A stretch of 64,000 nt of DNA from Pseudolabrys sp. (GCA_029980465.1 JARYIJ010000001.1:1674001-1738000), one strand, 5' to 3'; positions 1 to 8,689 are shown, numbered from the stretch's first letter. Made by a program: numbers and translations. Notes: a model not told the origin generated them from the sequence alone.

Positions 1-561
1 TGCCATCGACCCGTCGGTGCCGGCGAGAATCTGGTGATGCTCGATGTTGAGCGTGCGCAGCCAGCGCTGCTGCCCCATCGTGATGGCGACGAAGTAGCCG
101 ATCTCGACCAGCTCCGGCTCGCTGAAGTTCTTGTGCAGGCGCGCCCACAGCTCGTCGGTGGCCGGCAGGTCCCAGGTAATGCATTCGGTGTAGGCGAGCG
201 CCGCCTTCTGCCGCTCGTCGTATTTCGGCGACGACTCGAAATTGATCAGATCCATGTAGTCGGCTTCCTGCAGTCCGGATTTCGCCGCCTTGATCGAGCG
301 CTGGTTGCCGCAGAACTCGCACATCACCGAGCGCGACACATAGATGCGGCACAGCTCCTTGATCTTGTGGTCGGCCACGCCGTTCTTGAACACGTCGCGC
401 CAGGTATTGGCGAACGACCAGAAGGCCGCCGGCACATGCGCGCGCACCGCCTGGCTCTCGGGTCGCGGCGTTCCTTCGCGGGCGCAACGGTCGAACTCGG
501 CCAGCATGGCCGGATCGTTCACCGTCGACGGATCGACGTAGCTGATGCGGGGGTTCGGCAC
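1..561 (-). CDS. Carboxymuconolactone decarboxylase/AhpD-fold family protein, 3' end outside window
   Basis: The visible 187 residues form an all-helical AhpD-like protein. A CxxC pair lies at residues 81 and 84 (Cys-Glu-Phe-Cys) within a segment reading SRSVMCEFCGNQRS, which is where peroxidase-active AhpD relatives carry their redox cysteines. Family members are alkylhydroperoxidase-like or decarboxylase enzymes; the substrate here cannot be told. The start is GTG, because an in-frame stop lies 33 bases upstream with no other start between, and GGAG sits at good spacing before it. The gene runs off the left edge, so the C-terminus is missing. It diverges from the bactofilin gene. Family assignment is fairly sure; function is inferred. 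Confidence 0.8.
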   Translation of the reverse strand, partial: MPNPRISYVDPSTVNDPAMLAEFDRCAREGTPRPESQAVRAHVPAAFWSFANTWRDVFKNGVADHKIKELCRIYVSRSVMCEFCGNQRSIKAAKSGLQEADYMDLINFESSPKYDERQKAALAYTECITWDLPATDELWARLHKNFSEPELVEIGYFVAITMGQQRWLRTLNIEHHQILAGTDGSMA

Positions 562-792
562 GGCGTTTTCTCCGATAGCGTTGTTTTGGCCTTATTCCTT
601 GCATGTTGCCGCAAGGCGCGCGGCGCGGCAACGCAATCCGATGTCGCATCGTCTTGTTCGGCCATCTGAAATAAAAGTGTTTATAAGCGGTTATGGCGCT
701 TTATGACGTCTGCCGGCGGCACCACTATCGGTAGTGATTTGGTTGCATCGATGTTGGGCACAGCAACTTTCCTCCCACGAAAGGTGGGCACA

Positions 793-1308
793 ATGGCGGA
801 TCATAACCAGGCCACCATCCCGGCGATCGAGCCGAACACTCTCTGCATCGGTCTTGGCGTTTGCGTGAAAGGCGAGGTGACGGTGCCGGGCATCGTTGTC
901 GTCGACGGTGTCGTCGAAGGCAACGTCAACGCGCGCGCGGTCTGGGTGAGCGAGTCGGGCTCGGTCAAGGGCACGATCGTCGCGACCGAGGCGGAAATCC
1001 ACGGTACGGTTTCGGAGTCGGTGCAGGTCAAGCAACTGCTGTCGGTGCATTCGACCGGTCGCGTGCTCGGCGACATCCGCTACGGCGAGCTGCAGCTCGA
1101 AAAGGGCGCGGTGCTCAGCGGCACGCTGTCGTGCGTCACTGACGAGCAGGCCCCGGTCGTCGAGTCCGTGCTCGCCAAGGTCGAGCGGCCGCGTGTCGTG
1201 CATCGCGCCGAGGGCAACCGTGTGCTCAATGGCGCGGCGAACGGCGCGGCCAATGGCGCCGTCATGAACGGCATGCTGCCGCCGCCGGATTTCCGCGCCG
1301 CGAGCTGA
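793..1308 (+). CDS. Bactofilin (polymer-forming cytoskeletal protein)
   Basis: The 171-residue protein has the bactofilin pattern: a right-handed beta-helix core at about residues 20-115, rich in short V/G/I repeats (KGEVTVPG, VVEGNVNA, SVKGTIVA), flanked by disordered tails. The C-terminal tail is low complexity, with repeated NGA steps. Bactofilins polymerise without nucleotides into filaments that scaffold envelope processes. An ATG exists 90 bases upstream in frame, but this one starts just before the conserved core and follows a small hairpin with a GGTGGG purine stretch. It stands alone, divergent from the AhpD-like gene. The family is clear; the cellular role is unknown. Confidence 0.85.
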   Translation: MADHNQATIPAIEPNTLCIGLGVCVKGEVTVPGIVVVDGVVEGNVNARAVWVSESGSVKGTIVATEAEIHGTVSESVQVKQLLSVHSTGRVLGDIRYGELQLEKGAVLSGTLSCVTDEQAPVVESVLAKVERPRVVHRAEGNRVLNGAANGAANGAVMNGMLPPPDFRAAS

Positions 1309-1315
1309 GACTTTG

Positions 1316-1412
1316 AGCCGTCATCACCGGGCTTGACCCGGTGATCTCGCTCAGGCAGGCGCGGCGCGTCCCTGGGCGGGATGGCCGGGATAAACCCGGC
1401 CATGACAGTGCT
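1316..1412. repeat. Two family-D hairpin repeats (short palindromic repeat)
   Basis: Two short palindromes follow the bactofilin stop: TCACCGGGCTTGACCCGGTGA at about 1323-1343, and a GGCCGGG-ATAAA-CCCGGCC arrangement at about 1383-1401. Similar loops with the TTGACC or TCAAGCC core recur near 3080, 38725, 38815, 63170 and 63240. They lie in gaps between genes, and the second also precedes the short-chain dehydrogenase start. Confidence 0.7.
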
Positions 1413-1436
1413 GGTGAAGCAATACAGTTTCATTCC

Positions 1437-2246
1437 ATGCCTCTCCGTCCCGTCACGCTCATCACCGGCGCGTCGTCCGGCATCGGCGCCGAGTTGGCGC
1501 GCGTGTTCGCCGCCAACGGCCACGCGCTCGCGCTGGTGGCGCGGCGGCGCGACCGGCTCGAGGCCCTGGCCGGCGAGATCGCGGCCCAGGGCAAGGACCG
1601 GCCGCTGGTGATCGTGGTCGATCTCGCGGCGCCGGATGCGGTCGAAACCATCCGTGGCGCGCTCGCCGCGCACAGCGTCGAGCCGCAGTACGTCGTCAAC
1701 AACGCCGGTTACGGTATCGCCGGGCCGGCGGCGCGGCGCGCTCTCGGCGACCAGCTCGGCGTGATCGACGTCAACATGCGCGCGCTCACCGCGCTGTCGC
1801 TCGCCTTCGTCGACAGCCTCGCGCGGCATCGCGGCGGCATTCTCAACGTCGGCTCGATGGCCGGATTTCTCCCGGGTCCCGGCATGGCGGTCTATTACGC
1901 CAGCAAGGCCTACGTGCGCTCGTTCAGCGACGCCTTGCGCCGCGAGCTCAAGCCGCGCGGCATTCGTGTCACCCATCTGGCGCCCGGCCCGGTGCCGACC
2001 GAGTTCGGCGAGCGCGCCGGCACGCGGTCGGTCCGCGTGCCCGAGCTTCTGACGCAGAATGCGGACCACGTCGCCGAGCTGGGCTATCGCGGCCTGGTGG
2101 CGGGCAAGGCTCTGGTCGTCCCCGGCGCTCTCAACAGGATGCTGGTCGCGCTGGTGCGATTCGTGCCGGCCGGCCTCCTCGCCGCCGCGGTCGGCCGGCG
2201 GCAGTCGCGCCGCGGGGCCGTGGCGGAGCTCCGAAAAGGGCCGTAA
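1437..2246 (+). CDS. Short-chain dehydrogenase/reductase (SDR), classical type
   Basis: The 269-residue protein is a cytoplasmic NAD(P)-dependent oxidoreductase. It has the cofactor motif TGASSGIG at residues 10-17, an NNAGYG motif near residue 87, the catalytic Ser in NVGSMAGF, and the YxxxK pair in YYASKAY. A hydrophobic C-terminal stretch near 225-245 (LVALVRFVPAGLLAAAVG) may touch the membrane, as in some DltE/YqjQ-like members. The ATG chosen lies ten residues before the Rossmann motif; upstream sequence in the same frame is repeat-derived. The substrate cannot be predicted. It is a single gene between two repeat stretches. Confidence 0.85.
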   Translation: MPLRPVTLITGASSGIGAELARVFAANGHALALVARRRDRLEALAGEIAAQGKDRPLVIVVDLAAPDAVETIRGALAAHSVEPQYVVNNAGYGIAGPAARRALGDQLGVIDVNMRALTALSLAFVDSLARHRGGILNVGSMAGFLPGPGMAVYYASKAYVRSFSDALRRELKPRGIRVTHLAPGPVPTEFGERAGTRSVRVPELLTQNADHVAELGYRGLVAGKALVVPGALNRMLVALVRFVPAGLLAAAVGRRQSRRGAVAELRKGP

Positions 2247-2332
2247 ATCCGGCGCATTTGCGTCTGAGTCGCGTTGCAAACCGCGATAAACCCGCTAGTA
2301 GTGAATACCGGCGTACAGTCTACGTCCGAGCC

Positions 2333-3049
2333 ATGCCGCAACCGATTCTGATCATTCTTCACCAGGAGCACTCCTCGCCCGGACGAGTCGGGCAGATGCT
2401 GGAGAAGCTCGGGTATCGCCTCGACATCCGCCGGCCGCGGTTCGATGATCCGCTGCCGAAGACGATGGATGGTCATGCCGGCGCGGTGATCTTCGGCGGG
2501 CCGCAGAGCGCCAATGACAATGAGGACTTCGTCAAGCGCGAGATCGACTGGATCGGCGTGCCGTTGCGCGACCGGAAGCCGTTTCTCGGCATCTGCCTCG
2601 GCGGCCAGATGCTGGCGAAGCATCTCGGCAGCAAGGTCTATCCGCATCCGGACGGCCGTGCCGAGGTCGGCTATTACCCGATTCGCCCGACCCGGACGGG
2701 GCTCGAGGTCGTGCCGCAATGGCCGGACGCGGTCTATCAATGGCACCGTGAAGGTTTTGAACTGCCCGGCAACAGCGAGCTGCTGGCCGAAGGCGACGCC
2801 TTCTCGATCCAGGCGTTTCGCCACGGCACCGGCTACGCCATCCAGTTCCACCCCGAAGTCACGCACGCCATGATGTACAAGTGGCTGGTGCGCGGCGCGC
2901 ATCGCATGGAGCTGCCCGGCACCAAGCAGCGCCACGAGCACATCGCCGACCGCGCGGTGTACGACTTCGCCGCGCGCAACTGGCTCGCGACGTTTCTCAA
3001 TCACTGGCTGGCGCTGGCTCCGGCTGAAGAGCAGAAACTCGCGGTCTGA
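2333..3049 (+). CDS. Class I glutamine amidotransferase (GMP synthase-like)
   Basis: The 238-residue stand-alone amidotransferase has the catalytic triad visible: Cys88 in GICLGGQ, and His173 and Glu175 in QFHPEV. An FGGPQSAND segment near residues 54-62 matches the oxyanion-strand region. Such domains hydrolyse glutamine and normally pass ammonia to a synthetase, but no partner is fused or adjacent. Stand-alone homologues are often annotated as GMP synthase-like or gamma-glutamyl hydrolases, so the acceptor is unknown. The start ATG is the first that keeps the beta-strand PILIILHQE near the N-terminus. It is monocistronic and convergent with the CBS-BON gene. Confidence 0.85.
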   Translation: MPQPILIILHQEHSSPGRVGQMLEKLGYRLDIRRPRFDDPLPKTMDGHAGAVIFGGPQSANDNEDFVKREIDWIGVPLRDRKPFLGICLGGQMLAKHLGSKVYPHPDGRAEVGYYPIRPTRTGLEVVPQWPDAVYQWHREGFELPGNSELLAEGDAFSIQAFRHGTGYAIQFHPEVTHAMMYKWLVRGAHRMELPGTKQRHEHIADRAVYDFAARNWLATFLNHWLALAPAEEQKLAV

Positions 3050-3076
3050 TCGCCGTTCGCTTTTGATGGAAACGGG

Positions 3077-3119
3077 CTCGCCTTGCCGGACTTGATCCGG
3101 CAATCCATGACCGGATGCC
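3077..3119. repeat. Family-D hairpin repeat
   Basis: A palindrome TTGCCGGACTTGATCCGGCAA lies between the convergent amidotransferase and CBS-BON genes, followed by CCATGACCGGATGCC. It matches the other TTGACC-type elements and may act as a two-way stem-loop, although no T-run follows. Confidence 0.6.
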
Positions 3120-3134
3120 CGCCGGAAATCCCGG

Positions 3135-3848
3135 CTACGCCGCCGCCATGTCGCCCAGTACGGTTCCGGTATAGGGATCGATCAACGTCATATTGTCACG
3201 CACCGATTTCACGCCGGGGACATTCTCCGCGAGCACCTTGAGCGCAACGCGGTCACGCTCGTCGAGCAGGCAGCCGGTAAAGGTCGCGACACCATTCTCG
3301 ACCCGCACGTCGACCATCGCAGTCGGCGCCCAGGAACTGCGTTCCATTTCAGCGACAATCGCGTTGCGGATCTTGCTGTCGCTCGAAACGACCGAAGCGT
3401 CATACTTTGCGCTCGCCAGCAAGGCCTTGAGCAGGTTGGCGCGGCTGACGATGCCGACGATCCTGTTGTGACGCAGCACCGGAAGGCGCTTGATGTTGTG
3501 GCCTTCCATCAGGGCGACGACGTCGTCAAGGCTCGCTTCTTCCGTCACCGTGTAAGGCGTCGGCGTCATAACGTCTTCGATCTTGCGGCCATGCGCCTTG
3601 GTAAAGGCTTCCGCCGCCCGCCCCGGCCCTAGCAGAAAAACGAGCCAGCTCGGCCGATGCTTTTCCGTGGCGATTTCCGAGCGCCGCAGCAGATCGCCTT
3701 CGGTGAGCATGCCGACCAGCTCACCCGCGGCCGAGACGACAGGCAGGCCGCTGATACGGTGCTTGAGCATCAGGTTCGCCGCCTGAAGAACGGTCGCGTC
3801 CGGCGACACCGTCAGCACGCGATGGGTCATGATGTCCTTGACGTTCAC
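3135..3848 (-). CDS. CBS domain pair plus BON domain protein
   Basis: The 237-residue soluble protein carries two CBS motifs at about 1-65 (starting MNVKDIMTHRVLTVSPDATV) and 90-150 (IEDVMTPTPYTVTEEASLDDVV), then a BON domain at about 160-225 (IRNAIVAEMERSS...VENGVATFTG...). CBS pairs bind adenosine nucleotides; BON domains bind lipid or proteins. The combination is common in Hyphomicrobiales and is often induced under low oxygen. A FixK-like box lies 64-77 bases upstream of the start, at a distance that suits activation from -41.5. A tRNA gene lies upstream on the same strand. The domain call is firm; the physiological role is not known. Confidence 0.88.
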   Translation of the reverse strand: MNVKDIMTHRVLTVSPDATVLQAANLMLKHRISGLPVVSAAGELVGMLTEGDLLRRSEIATEKHRPSWLVFLLGPGRAAEAFTKAHGRKIEDVMTPTPYTVTEEASLDDVVALMEGHNIKRLPVLRHNRIVGIVSRANLLKALLASAKYDASVVSSDSKIRNAIVAEMERSSWAPTAMVDVRVENGVATFTGCLLDERDRVALKVLAENVPGVKSVRDNMTLIDPYTGTVLGDMAAA

Positions 3849-3911
3849 GGGTCACGCCTCCTCGCAGCATTCATCAATAAAGAAATGTTATCGGCACGGC
3901 GTGCGGCGGCG

Positions 3912-3925
3912 TTGCGCTAGATCAA
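3912..3925 (-). promoter_or_regulatory. FixK/FNR-type box upstream of the CBS-BON gene
   Basis: The sequence TTGCGCTAGATCAA fits the FixK2-style consensus TTG(A/C)-N6-(T/G)CAA. Its centre is about 70 bases upstream of the CBS-BON start codon, which leaves room for a class II promoter. This is a motif match read by eye. Confidence 0.5.
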
Positions 3926-4034
3926 GGCCGCCGCCGTGACATAAAGCCCGCCAGGGACCGGCGGTTTCATCTCGCAACAAAGTATTGGATGGCGTGTCGT
4001 CTTGCCGGGCCGGAACCCGCAAAGCGGCGAAGGC

Positions 4035-4110
4035 TGGTGGAGCTGAGGGGATTTGAACCCCTGACCTCCTCATTGCGAACGAGGCGCTCTCCCAACTGAG
4101 CTACAGCCCC
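4035..4110 (-). tRNA. tRNA-Ala, anticodon CGC
   Basis: Read on the minus strand the gene folds as a complete cloverleaf: acceptor GGGGCTG paired with CAGCTCC, D arm GCTC/GAGC, anticodon stem CCTCG/TGAGG with loop TTCGCAA (anticodon CGC, codon GCG), and T arm AGGGG-TTCAAAT-CCCCT. The acceptor stem contains the G3:U70 pair that identifies alanine. The discriminator is A and the 3' CCA is encoded in the DNA. An 18-base palindrome sits about 45 bases upstream. Confidence 0.96.
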
Positions 4111-4155
4111 AGCCGATCGCTCGCGCGGCGCAAGGCCGCGCGATGTCCCAAGGAC

Positions 4156-4173
4156 ACATCCATAAATGGATGT
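4156..4173. other. Perfect 18-base palindrome upstream of tRNA-Ala
   Basis: ACATCCATAAATGGATGT is two 8-base arms around AA. It lies between tRNA-Ala (minus strand) and the YggT gene (plus strand), about 45 bases from the tRNA 5' end. It could be an operator or a fortuitous hairpin; no family is recognised. Confidence 0.35.
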
Positions 4174-4292
4174 CCATAAGAGTGCGCGGGATGTACGGCG
4201 GGGGTCGGGGGCTGTCAAGGATTGCCCGCCGCCCCCTTTTCTCAGCGCGGCCAAGCCGCTATTCGTGTCGCCGACCAACGGGCGGAACCGGC

Positions 4293-4583
4293 ATGAACCC
4301 CTTTCTCTGGCTGATCTTTACGCTGATCGACCTCTACATCTGGATCCTGATCGCATCGGCCGTGCTGTCCTGGCTGGTCGCGTTCAACGTGGTCAACACC
4401 CGCAATCCGCTGGTCGCCAGCATCGGGGAGTTTCTCTACCGCATCACCGAGCCGGCGCTGCGGCCGATCCGGAACATCCTGCCGAATCTCGGCGGCATCG
4501 ACGTCTCGCCGGTGATCCTCATCATCGGCCTGCTGTTCCTCAAGCAGCTCGTGTCCTGGCTCTACATCCAGATCTTCATCTAG
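4293..4583 (+). CDS. YggT family integral membrane protein
   Basis: The 96-residue protein has two hydrophobic segments (about 3-30 and 68-92) around a conserved soluble loop ending in [21 protein letters not shown], the YggT hallmark. Family members are inner-membrane proteins linked with osmotic tolerance and with envelope or division assembly. The ATG is supported by GGCGGAA 6-12 bases upstream. The next gene's GTG follows the stop codon directly with no gap, so the two are almost certainly co-translated; YggT next to a DUF167 protein is a widespread conserved pair. Confidence 0.9.
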   Translation: MNPFLWLIFTLIDLYIWILIASAVLSWLVAFNVVNTRNPLVASIGEFLYRITEPALRPIRNILPNLGGIDVSPVILIIGLLFLKQLVSWLYIQIFI

Positions 4584-4907
4584 GTGGCCGGCGGCGTTCC
4601 CTGGGTCCTTGCTCCCGACGGCGTTTCGCTCGCCGTGCGGCTGACGCCGCGCGGCGGCCGCGACGCGATCGACGGCGTTGCCACGCTCGACGATGGGCGC
4701 CCGGTGCTCAAGGCGCGAGTGCGCGCCGCGCCCACCGAGGGTGAAGCGAACGACGCGCTCGTGCGTCTCGTCGCCAGGGCGGTGGGCGTCGCGCCGCGCG
4801 CGGTGACGATGACGGCGGGCCTGACGTCGCGGGTGAAGATGCTGCGCATCGAAGGCGATGGGCCGGCGCTTGTTGCGGCGCTGGAGAAGCTTGTCGCCGT
4901 CAAGTAA
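4584..4907 (+). CDS. DUF167 (YggU) family protein
   Basis: The 107-residue soluble protein matches the YggU/DUF167 fold: [18 protein letters not shown] near the start, then [23 protein letters not shown] with the conserved PxxGxAN core, and a final KMLRIEG segment. Its function is unknown. It starts at GTG immediately after the YggT stop. folD begins 25 bases downstream, so yggT, DUF167 and folD probably form one operon. The identification rests on the conserved core and the conserved neighbour. Confidence 0.88.
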   Translation: MAGGVPWVLAPDGVSLAVRLTPRGGRDAIDGVATLDDGRPVLKARVRAAPTEGEANDALVRLVARAVGVAPRAVTMTAGLTSRVKMLRIEGDGPALVAALEKLVAVK

Positions 4908-4932
4908 TGATGGCGGCGCAGAGGGCGGCGAC

Positions 4933-5820
4933 ATGACGGCACGCATCATCGACGGCAAGGCAATTGCAGCGGAGCTGCGCCACAAGGTGGCGGCCGAGGC
5001 CACGCGCCTGAATGCGGCGCACGGCGTCGTGCCCGGTCTTGCCGTCGTTCTGGTCGGCGCCAGTCCGGCGAGCGAAGTGTACGTGCGGTCGAAGTCGAAG
5101 GCAGTCGCCGAAACCGGTATGCGGCCGTTCGATCACAAGCTGCCGGAGACCGCGAGCGAGGCCGAGCTGCTGACGCTGATCGGCAGGCTCAACGCCGATC
5201 CGGCGGTGAGCGGCATCCTGGTGCAATTGCCGCTGCCGCCGCAGATCGACGCGCACAAGGTGATCGCGGCGCTCGATCCCGACAAGGATGTCGACGGCTT
5301 CCATCCGCTCAACGCCGGCCGTCTGGCGCGCGGCCTTCCCGGCCTGGTGCCGTGCACGCCGTTCGGCTGCATCATCCTCGCGAAAACGGTTCACGCCTCG
5401 CTGGCCGGCATGGACGCGGTGGTGGTCGGCCGCTCCAATATCGTCGGTAAGCCGGTGGCGCAGCTTCTGCTCGTCGAGGACGCCACGGTGACGATCGCCC
5501 ATTCGAAGACGCGCGACCTCGCGGCAGTCTGCCGCCGCGCCGATCTCCTGGTGGCGGCGGTCGGCAGGCCTGAGTTCGTCAGGGCGGACTGGATCAAGCC
5601 GGGTGCGACCGTCATCGACGTCGGCATCAATCGCATCGCTGGTAAAGATGGCAAGCCGCGCATCGTCGGCGACGTCGCGGCGGACGCCGCCGCGATCGCC
5701 GGCGCGCTGACGCCGGTGCCGGGCGGCGTCGGGCCGATGACGATCGCCTGTCTGATGCTCAACACGCTGCGCGCGGCGTGCCTGCAGCGCAGCCTGCCGC
5801 CGCCGGACATTGGCTGCTGA
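4933..5820 (+). CDS. folD: Bifunctional methylenetetrahydrofolate dehydrogenase/methenyltetrahydrofolate cyclohydrolase
   Basis: The 295-residue cytosolic enzyme interconverts 5,10-methylene-, 5,10-methenyl- and 10-formyl-tetrahydrofolate with NADP. Visible signatures are VYVRSKSKA with the catalytic Lys, [26 protein letters not shown], the Rossmann site [11 protein letters not shown], and the closing [11 protein letters not shown]. The length is normal for the family. The ATG after GAGGGCGGCGAC gives a standard N-terminus ([12 protein letters not shown]). It is the last gene of the yggT-DUF167-folD unit, and a family-C repeat follows the stop. Confidence 0.96.
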   Translation: MTARIIDGKAIAAELRHKVAAEATRLNAAHGVVPGLAVVLVGASPASEVYVRSKSKAVAETGMRPFDHKLPETASEAELLTLIGRLNADPAVSGILVQLPLPPQIDAHKVIAALDPDKDVDGFHPLNAGRLARGLPGLVPCTPFGCIILAKTVHASLAGMDAVVVGRSNIVGKPVAQLLLVEDATVTIAHSKTRDLAAVCRRADLLVAAVGRPEFVRADWIKPGATVIDVGINRIAGKDGKPRIVGDVAADAAAIAGALTPVPGGVGPMTIACLMLNTLRAACLQRSLPPPDIGC

Positions 5821-5835
5821 GTAGCGCAACGGTGT

Positions 5836-5946
5836 CATGCCCGCACCCGCCTGCGCGGGTGCAGGCTCCAGCGGGTGATCCAGTGAAGACAGCGTGAGTT
5901 ATTACCGACGACTCATTGAATACCGTCGTCTCTGCTTTTGCAGGGA
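5836..5946. repeat. Family-C hairpin repeat
   Basis: This repeat lies between convergent folD and a GNAT gene. It opens with CATGCCCGCACCCGCCTGCG, forming a CCCGC/GCGGG hairpin, continues through CTCCAGCGGGTGATCCAGTG and ends in a second inverted pair, CGACGACTCATTG with GTCGTC. The same modules occur in reversed order at 6690-6831 and partly at 38857-38954. Confidence 0.7.
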
Positions 5947-5958
5947 CGACGCTTCGCG

Positions 5959-6468
5959 CTAAGCCTGCCAGGCGTAGGCGACCTTATCGAGCGTCTTGTC
6001 GCCGAACTTCTCCGACGAGCGTGCTACGGCGCGGCCGCCCATCGAGCGATAGAACCCGACCGCCGGCTCGTTATCCGACAGCGCCCAGATCACCAGCGAG
6101 CGCAGGCCGCTCTGCGCGAGATCCTTGCGCGCCGCAGTGAACAGGCGGCGGCCGAAGCCGAGCCCGTGATATTCCGGCCGCAGATAGAGCTCGTAGATCT
6201 CGCCGTCGTAGGTCAGGCTGCGCGCGCGGTTGCGGCCGTAGTTGGCGTAACCGGCGACGGTGTCGCCGAACTGCAGCAGGGTGATGCGGCTGCCCTTGCG
6301 GATCGCCGAGTCCCACCACTCCGGACCGCGGCGGCTGATCAGCCGGTCGAGCTCGTTGCCGGGAATGATTCCCTGGTAGGCGTTCCGCCAGGACTCGTCA
6401 TGAGTGCCGGCGACCGCCGTGGCATCGGACGGCTTGGCGCGACGAATCTCGATAACGACCGTGCTCAT
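5959..6468 (-). CDS. GNAT family N-acetyltransferase
   Basis: The 169-residue protein has the GNAT fold. The N-terminal part carries IRRAKPSDATAVAGTHDESWRNAY, the acetyl-CoA pyrophosphate loop is EYHGLGFGRRLF at about residues 98-110, and the C-terminal motif is NEPAVGFYRSMGGR. It transfers an acetyl group from acetyl-CoA to an amine that cannot be predicted. The ATG used lies four codons inside a possible TTG start. The gene is alone, pointing towards folD across a repeat. Confidence 0.85.
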   Translation of the reverse strand: MSTVVIEIRRAKPSDATAVAGTHDESWRNAYQGIIPGNELDRLISRRGPEWWDSAIRKGSRITLLQFGDTVAGYANYGRNRARSLTYDGEIYELYLRPEYHGLGFGRRLFTAARKDLAQSGLRSLVIWALSDNEPAVGFYRSMGGRAVARSSEKFGDKTLDKVAYAWQA

Positions 6469-6689
6469 GCGTCGATACAAGCAACGAACACGGCGGCCAT
6501 CAAGACTTGTGTTTAACGAAAGGTAAACGGTGTGGATTACGGGCCACAGAGGCCCAAACCGGCGGGCAATGCCGTCACGCGCGGTGTGATAACCGCCTCG
6601 CGCATCGGATTTGTTTCAAATTGACCCACGGGATGAACCCGCCGACCGGATCAGAGTGCGCTGACTGCCGCCGAAAGGCAACGGACCAG

Positions 6690-6831
6690 TCGTCATGCCC
6701 GCGAAAGCGGGTATCCAGTATCCAATGACTCGGAGAATAACAACCGGCTTTCGCCTTTACTGGATCACCCGCTGGAGCCTGCACCCGCGCAGGCGGGTGC
6801 AGGTGATGACAGCCGAACCCCAGCGACAGAT
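6690..6831. repeat. Family-C hairpin repeat in the GNAT-typA gap
   Basis: The 369-base gap 6469-6837 holds this repeat in its right half. It begins GTCATGCCCGCGAAAGCGGG, continues with TATCCAGTATCCAATGA, and ends with CTGGATCACCCGCTGGAGCC and a CACCCGCGCAGGCGGGTG hairpin. The terminal arms GTCATGCCCGC and GGTGATGAC mimic a larger inverted repeat. It ends a few bases beyond the typA stop codon. I see no gene or known RNA in the left half (6470-6690), which should contain the GNAT promoter. Confidence 0.75.
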
Positions 6832-6837
6832 GATATG

Positions 6838-8670
6838 TTACGCCACCTCGGCGGCAGCCTCGCGGGCGCGTTCGTCCTTCTTGCGCTCGTTCTCGTCGAG
6901 CAGCTTCTTGCGCAGCCGGATGGATTTCGGCGTCACCTCGACGAGCTCGTCGTCCTGGATGTAGGCCAGCGCCTTTTCCAGCGTCATGCGGATCGGCGGC
7001 GTCAGCCGCACCGCCTCGTCCTTCGACGTGGTGCGGATGTTGGTGAGTTGCTTGCCCTTGAGCACGTTGACGATGAGGTCGTTGTCGCGCGTGTGCTCGC
7101 CGACGATCATGCCCTTGTAGACCTTCCAGCCCGGCTCGATCATCATCGGGCCGCGATCTTCCAGGTTCCACAGCGCGTAGGCGACGGCGTCGCCCTGGTC
7201 GTTGGAAATGAGGACGCCGTTGCGGCGGCCCTGGATCGCGCCCTTGTGCGGCGCGTAGCCGTGGAACAGCCGGTTCATGATGGCGGTGCCGCGCGTGTCG
7301 GTGAGCAGCTCGCCCTGATAGCCGATCAGGCCGCGGGTCGGCGCGTGGAACACGAGGCGGACGCGGCCGCCGCCGGACGGCTTCATCTCCGTCATCTCGG
7401 CCTTGCGTTCGGACATCTTCTGCACGACGACGCCGGAGTGCTCCTCGTCGACGTCGATCACGACCTCCTCGATCGGCTCTTCGAGTTGGCCGGCGTCGTT
7501 CTTGCGCAGCAGCACCTTCGGCCGCGACACCGAGAGCTCGAAGCCCTCGCGGCGCATCGTCTCGATCAAGATGCCGAGCTGCAATTCGCCGCGGCCGGCC
7601 ACTTCCATCGAATCCTTCTCGTCGCTCTCGCGCACGCGCAGCGCGACATTGCCTTCGGCCTCGCGCAGCAGGCGGTCGCGGATCATGCGCCCGGTGACCT
7701 TGCTGCCTTCGGTGCCGGCGAGCGGCGAGTCGTTGACGCGGAACGTCATCGCCAAAGTCGGCGGATCGATCGGCTGCGCCGGCAGCGGCTTCTCGACCGA
7801 GGGGTCGCAGATGGTGTGGGCGACGGTGGCGTTCGGCAGGCCCGCCAGCGCGACGATGTCGCCGGCCTGCGCCTCCTCGATCGGCTGCCGCTCGAGGCCG
7901 CGGAACGCCAGCACCTTGGTGATGCGGCCGCTCTCGACCAGCTTGCCAGCGTGGTCGAGCACCTTGACCGGCTGGTTCGGCTTGACGCTGCCCGAGGTGA
8001 TGCGGCCGGTGACGATGCGGCCGAGATAGTTGTTGGCCTCGAGGATGGTGCCGAGCAGGCGGAACGGCCCTTCTTCCACCACCGGCGGTTTGACGTGGTT
8101 GAGGATGAGGTCGAACAGCGGCTTCATGCCGTCATCGTGCGAGCCGTCGAGCGCGGTTGCCATCCAGCCCTGCTTGGCCGAGCCGTACAGGATCGGGAAG
8201 TCGAGCTGCTCGTCGGTGGCGTCGAGCGCGGCGAACAGGTCGAACACCTCGTTGACCACCTGCACAGGGCGGGCGTCGGAGCGGTCGACCTTGTTTATGA
8301 CGACGATGGGCTTGAGCCCCATGCGCAACGCCTTCGACACCACGAACTTGGTCTGCGGCAGTGGACCCTCGGCGGCGTCGACCAGCACCAGCGCGCCGTC
8401 GACCATGTTGAGGATGCGTTCCACCTCGCCGCCGAAGTCGGCGTGGCCGGGCGTGTCGACGATGTTGATGCGCGTGCCGTTCCACTCGACCGAGGTCGCC
8501 TTGGCGAGAATGGTGATGCCGCGCTCACGCTCGAGGTCGTTCGAGTCCATCACGCGCTCGACCACGCGCTGGTTCTCGCGGTAGATGCCTGACTGCTGCA
8601 AGAGCCGGTCTACCAGAGTCGTCTTGCCGTGGTCGACGTGTGCAATGATGGCGACGTTGCGCAGATTCAT
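6838..8670 (-). CDS. typA: Translational GTPase TypA/BipA
   Basis: The 610-residue ribosome-associated GTPase has the elongation-factor G domain at about 1-200: AHVDHGKTT (P-loop), RERGITI (switch I), DTPGHADFGGEVER (switch II) and NKVDR (G4). Beta-barrel domain II follows, then the TypA-specific C-terminal domain containing GRGELQLGILIETMRREG and HGYAPHKGAIQGRRNGVL. TypA assists ribosome biogenesis and growth under stress. The start MNLRNVAII was preferred over upstream codons because it matches the family N-terminus. The length is normal. Confidence 0.97.
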   Translation of the reverse strand: MNLRNVAIIAHVDHGKTTLVDRLLQQSGIYRENQRVVERVMDSNDLERERGITILAKATSVEWNGTRINIVDTPGHADFGGEVERILNMVDGALVLVDAAEGPLPQTKFVVSKALRMGLKPIVVINKVDRSDARPVQVVNEVFDLFAALDATDEQLDFPILYGSAKQGWMATALDGSHDDGMKPLFDLILNHVKPPVVEEGPFRLLGTILEANNYLGRIVTGRITSGSVKPNQPVKVLDHAGKLVESGRITKVLAFRGLERQPIEEAQAGDIVALAGLPNATVAHTICDPSVEKPLPAQPIDPPTLAMTFRVNDSPLAGTEGSKVTGRMIRDRLLREAEGNVALRVRESDEKDSMEVAGRGELQLGILIETMRREGFELSVSRPKVLLRKNDAGQLEEPIEEVVIDVDEEHSGVVVQKMSERKAEMTEMKPSGGGRVRLVFHAPTRGLIGYQGELLTDTRGTAIMNRLFHGYAPHKGAIQGRRNGVLISNDQGDAVAYALWNLEDRGPMMIEPGWKVYKGMIVGEHTRDNDLIVNVLKGKQLTNIRTTSKDEAVRLTPPIRMTLEKALAYIQDDELVEVTPKSIRLRKKLLDENERKKDERAREAAAEVA

Positions 8671-8689
8671 GACGTTCGCTTTTCCGGAA

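Noticed and set aside
6835..8592. 585-codon plus-strand open frame opposite typA
   Set aside because: It is antisense to a conserved essential gene, without a ribosome-binding site or recognisable domain.
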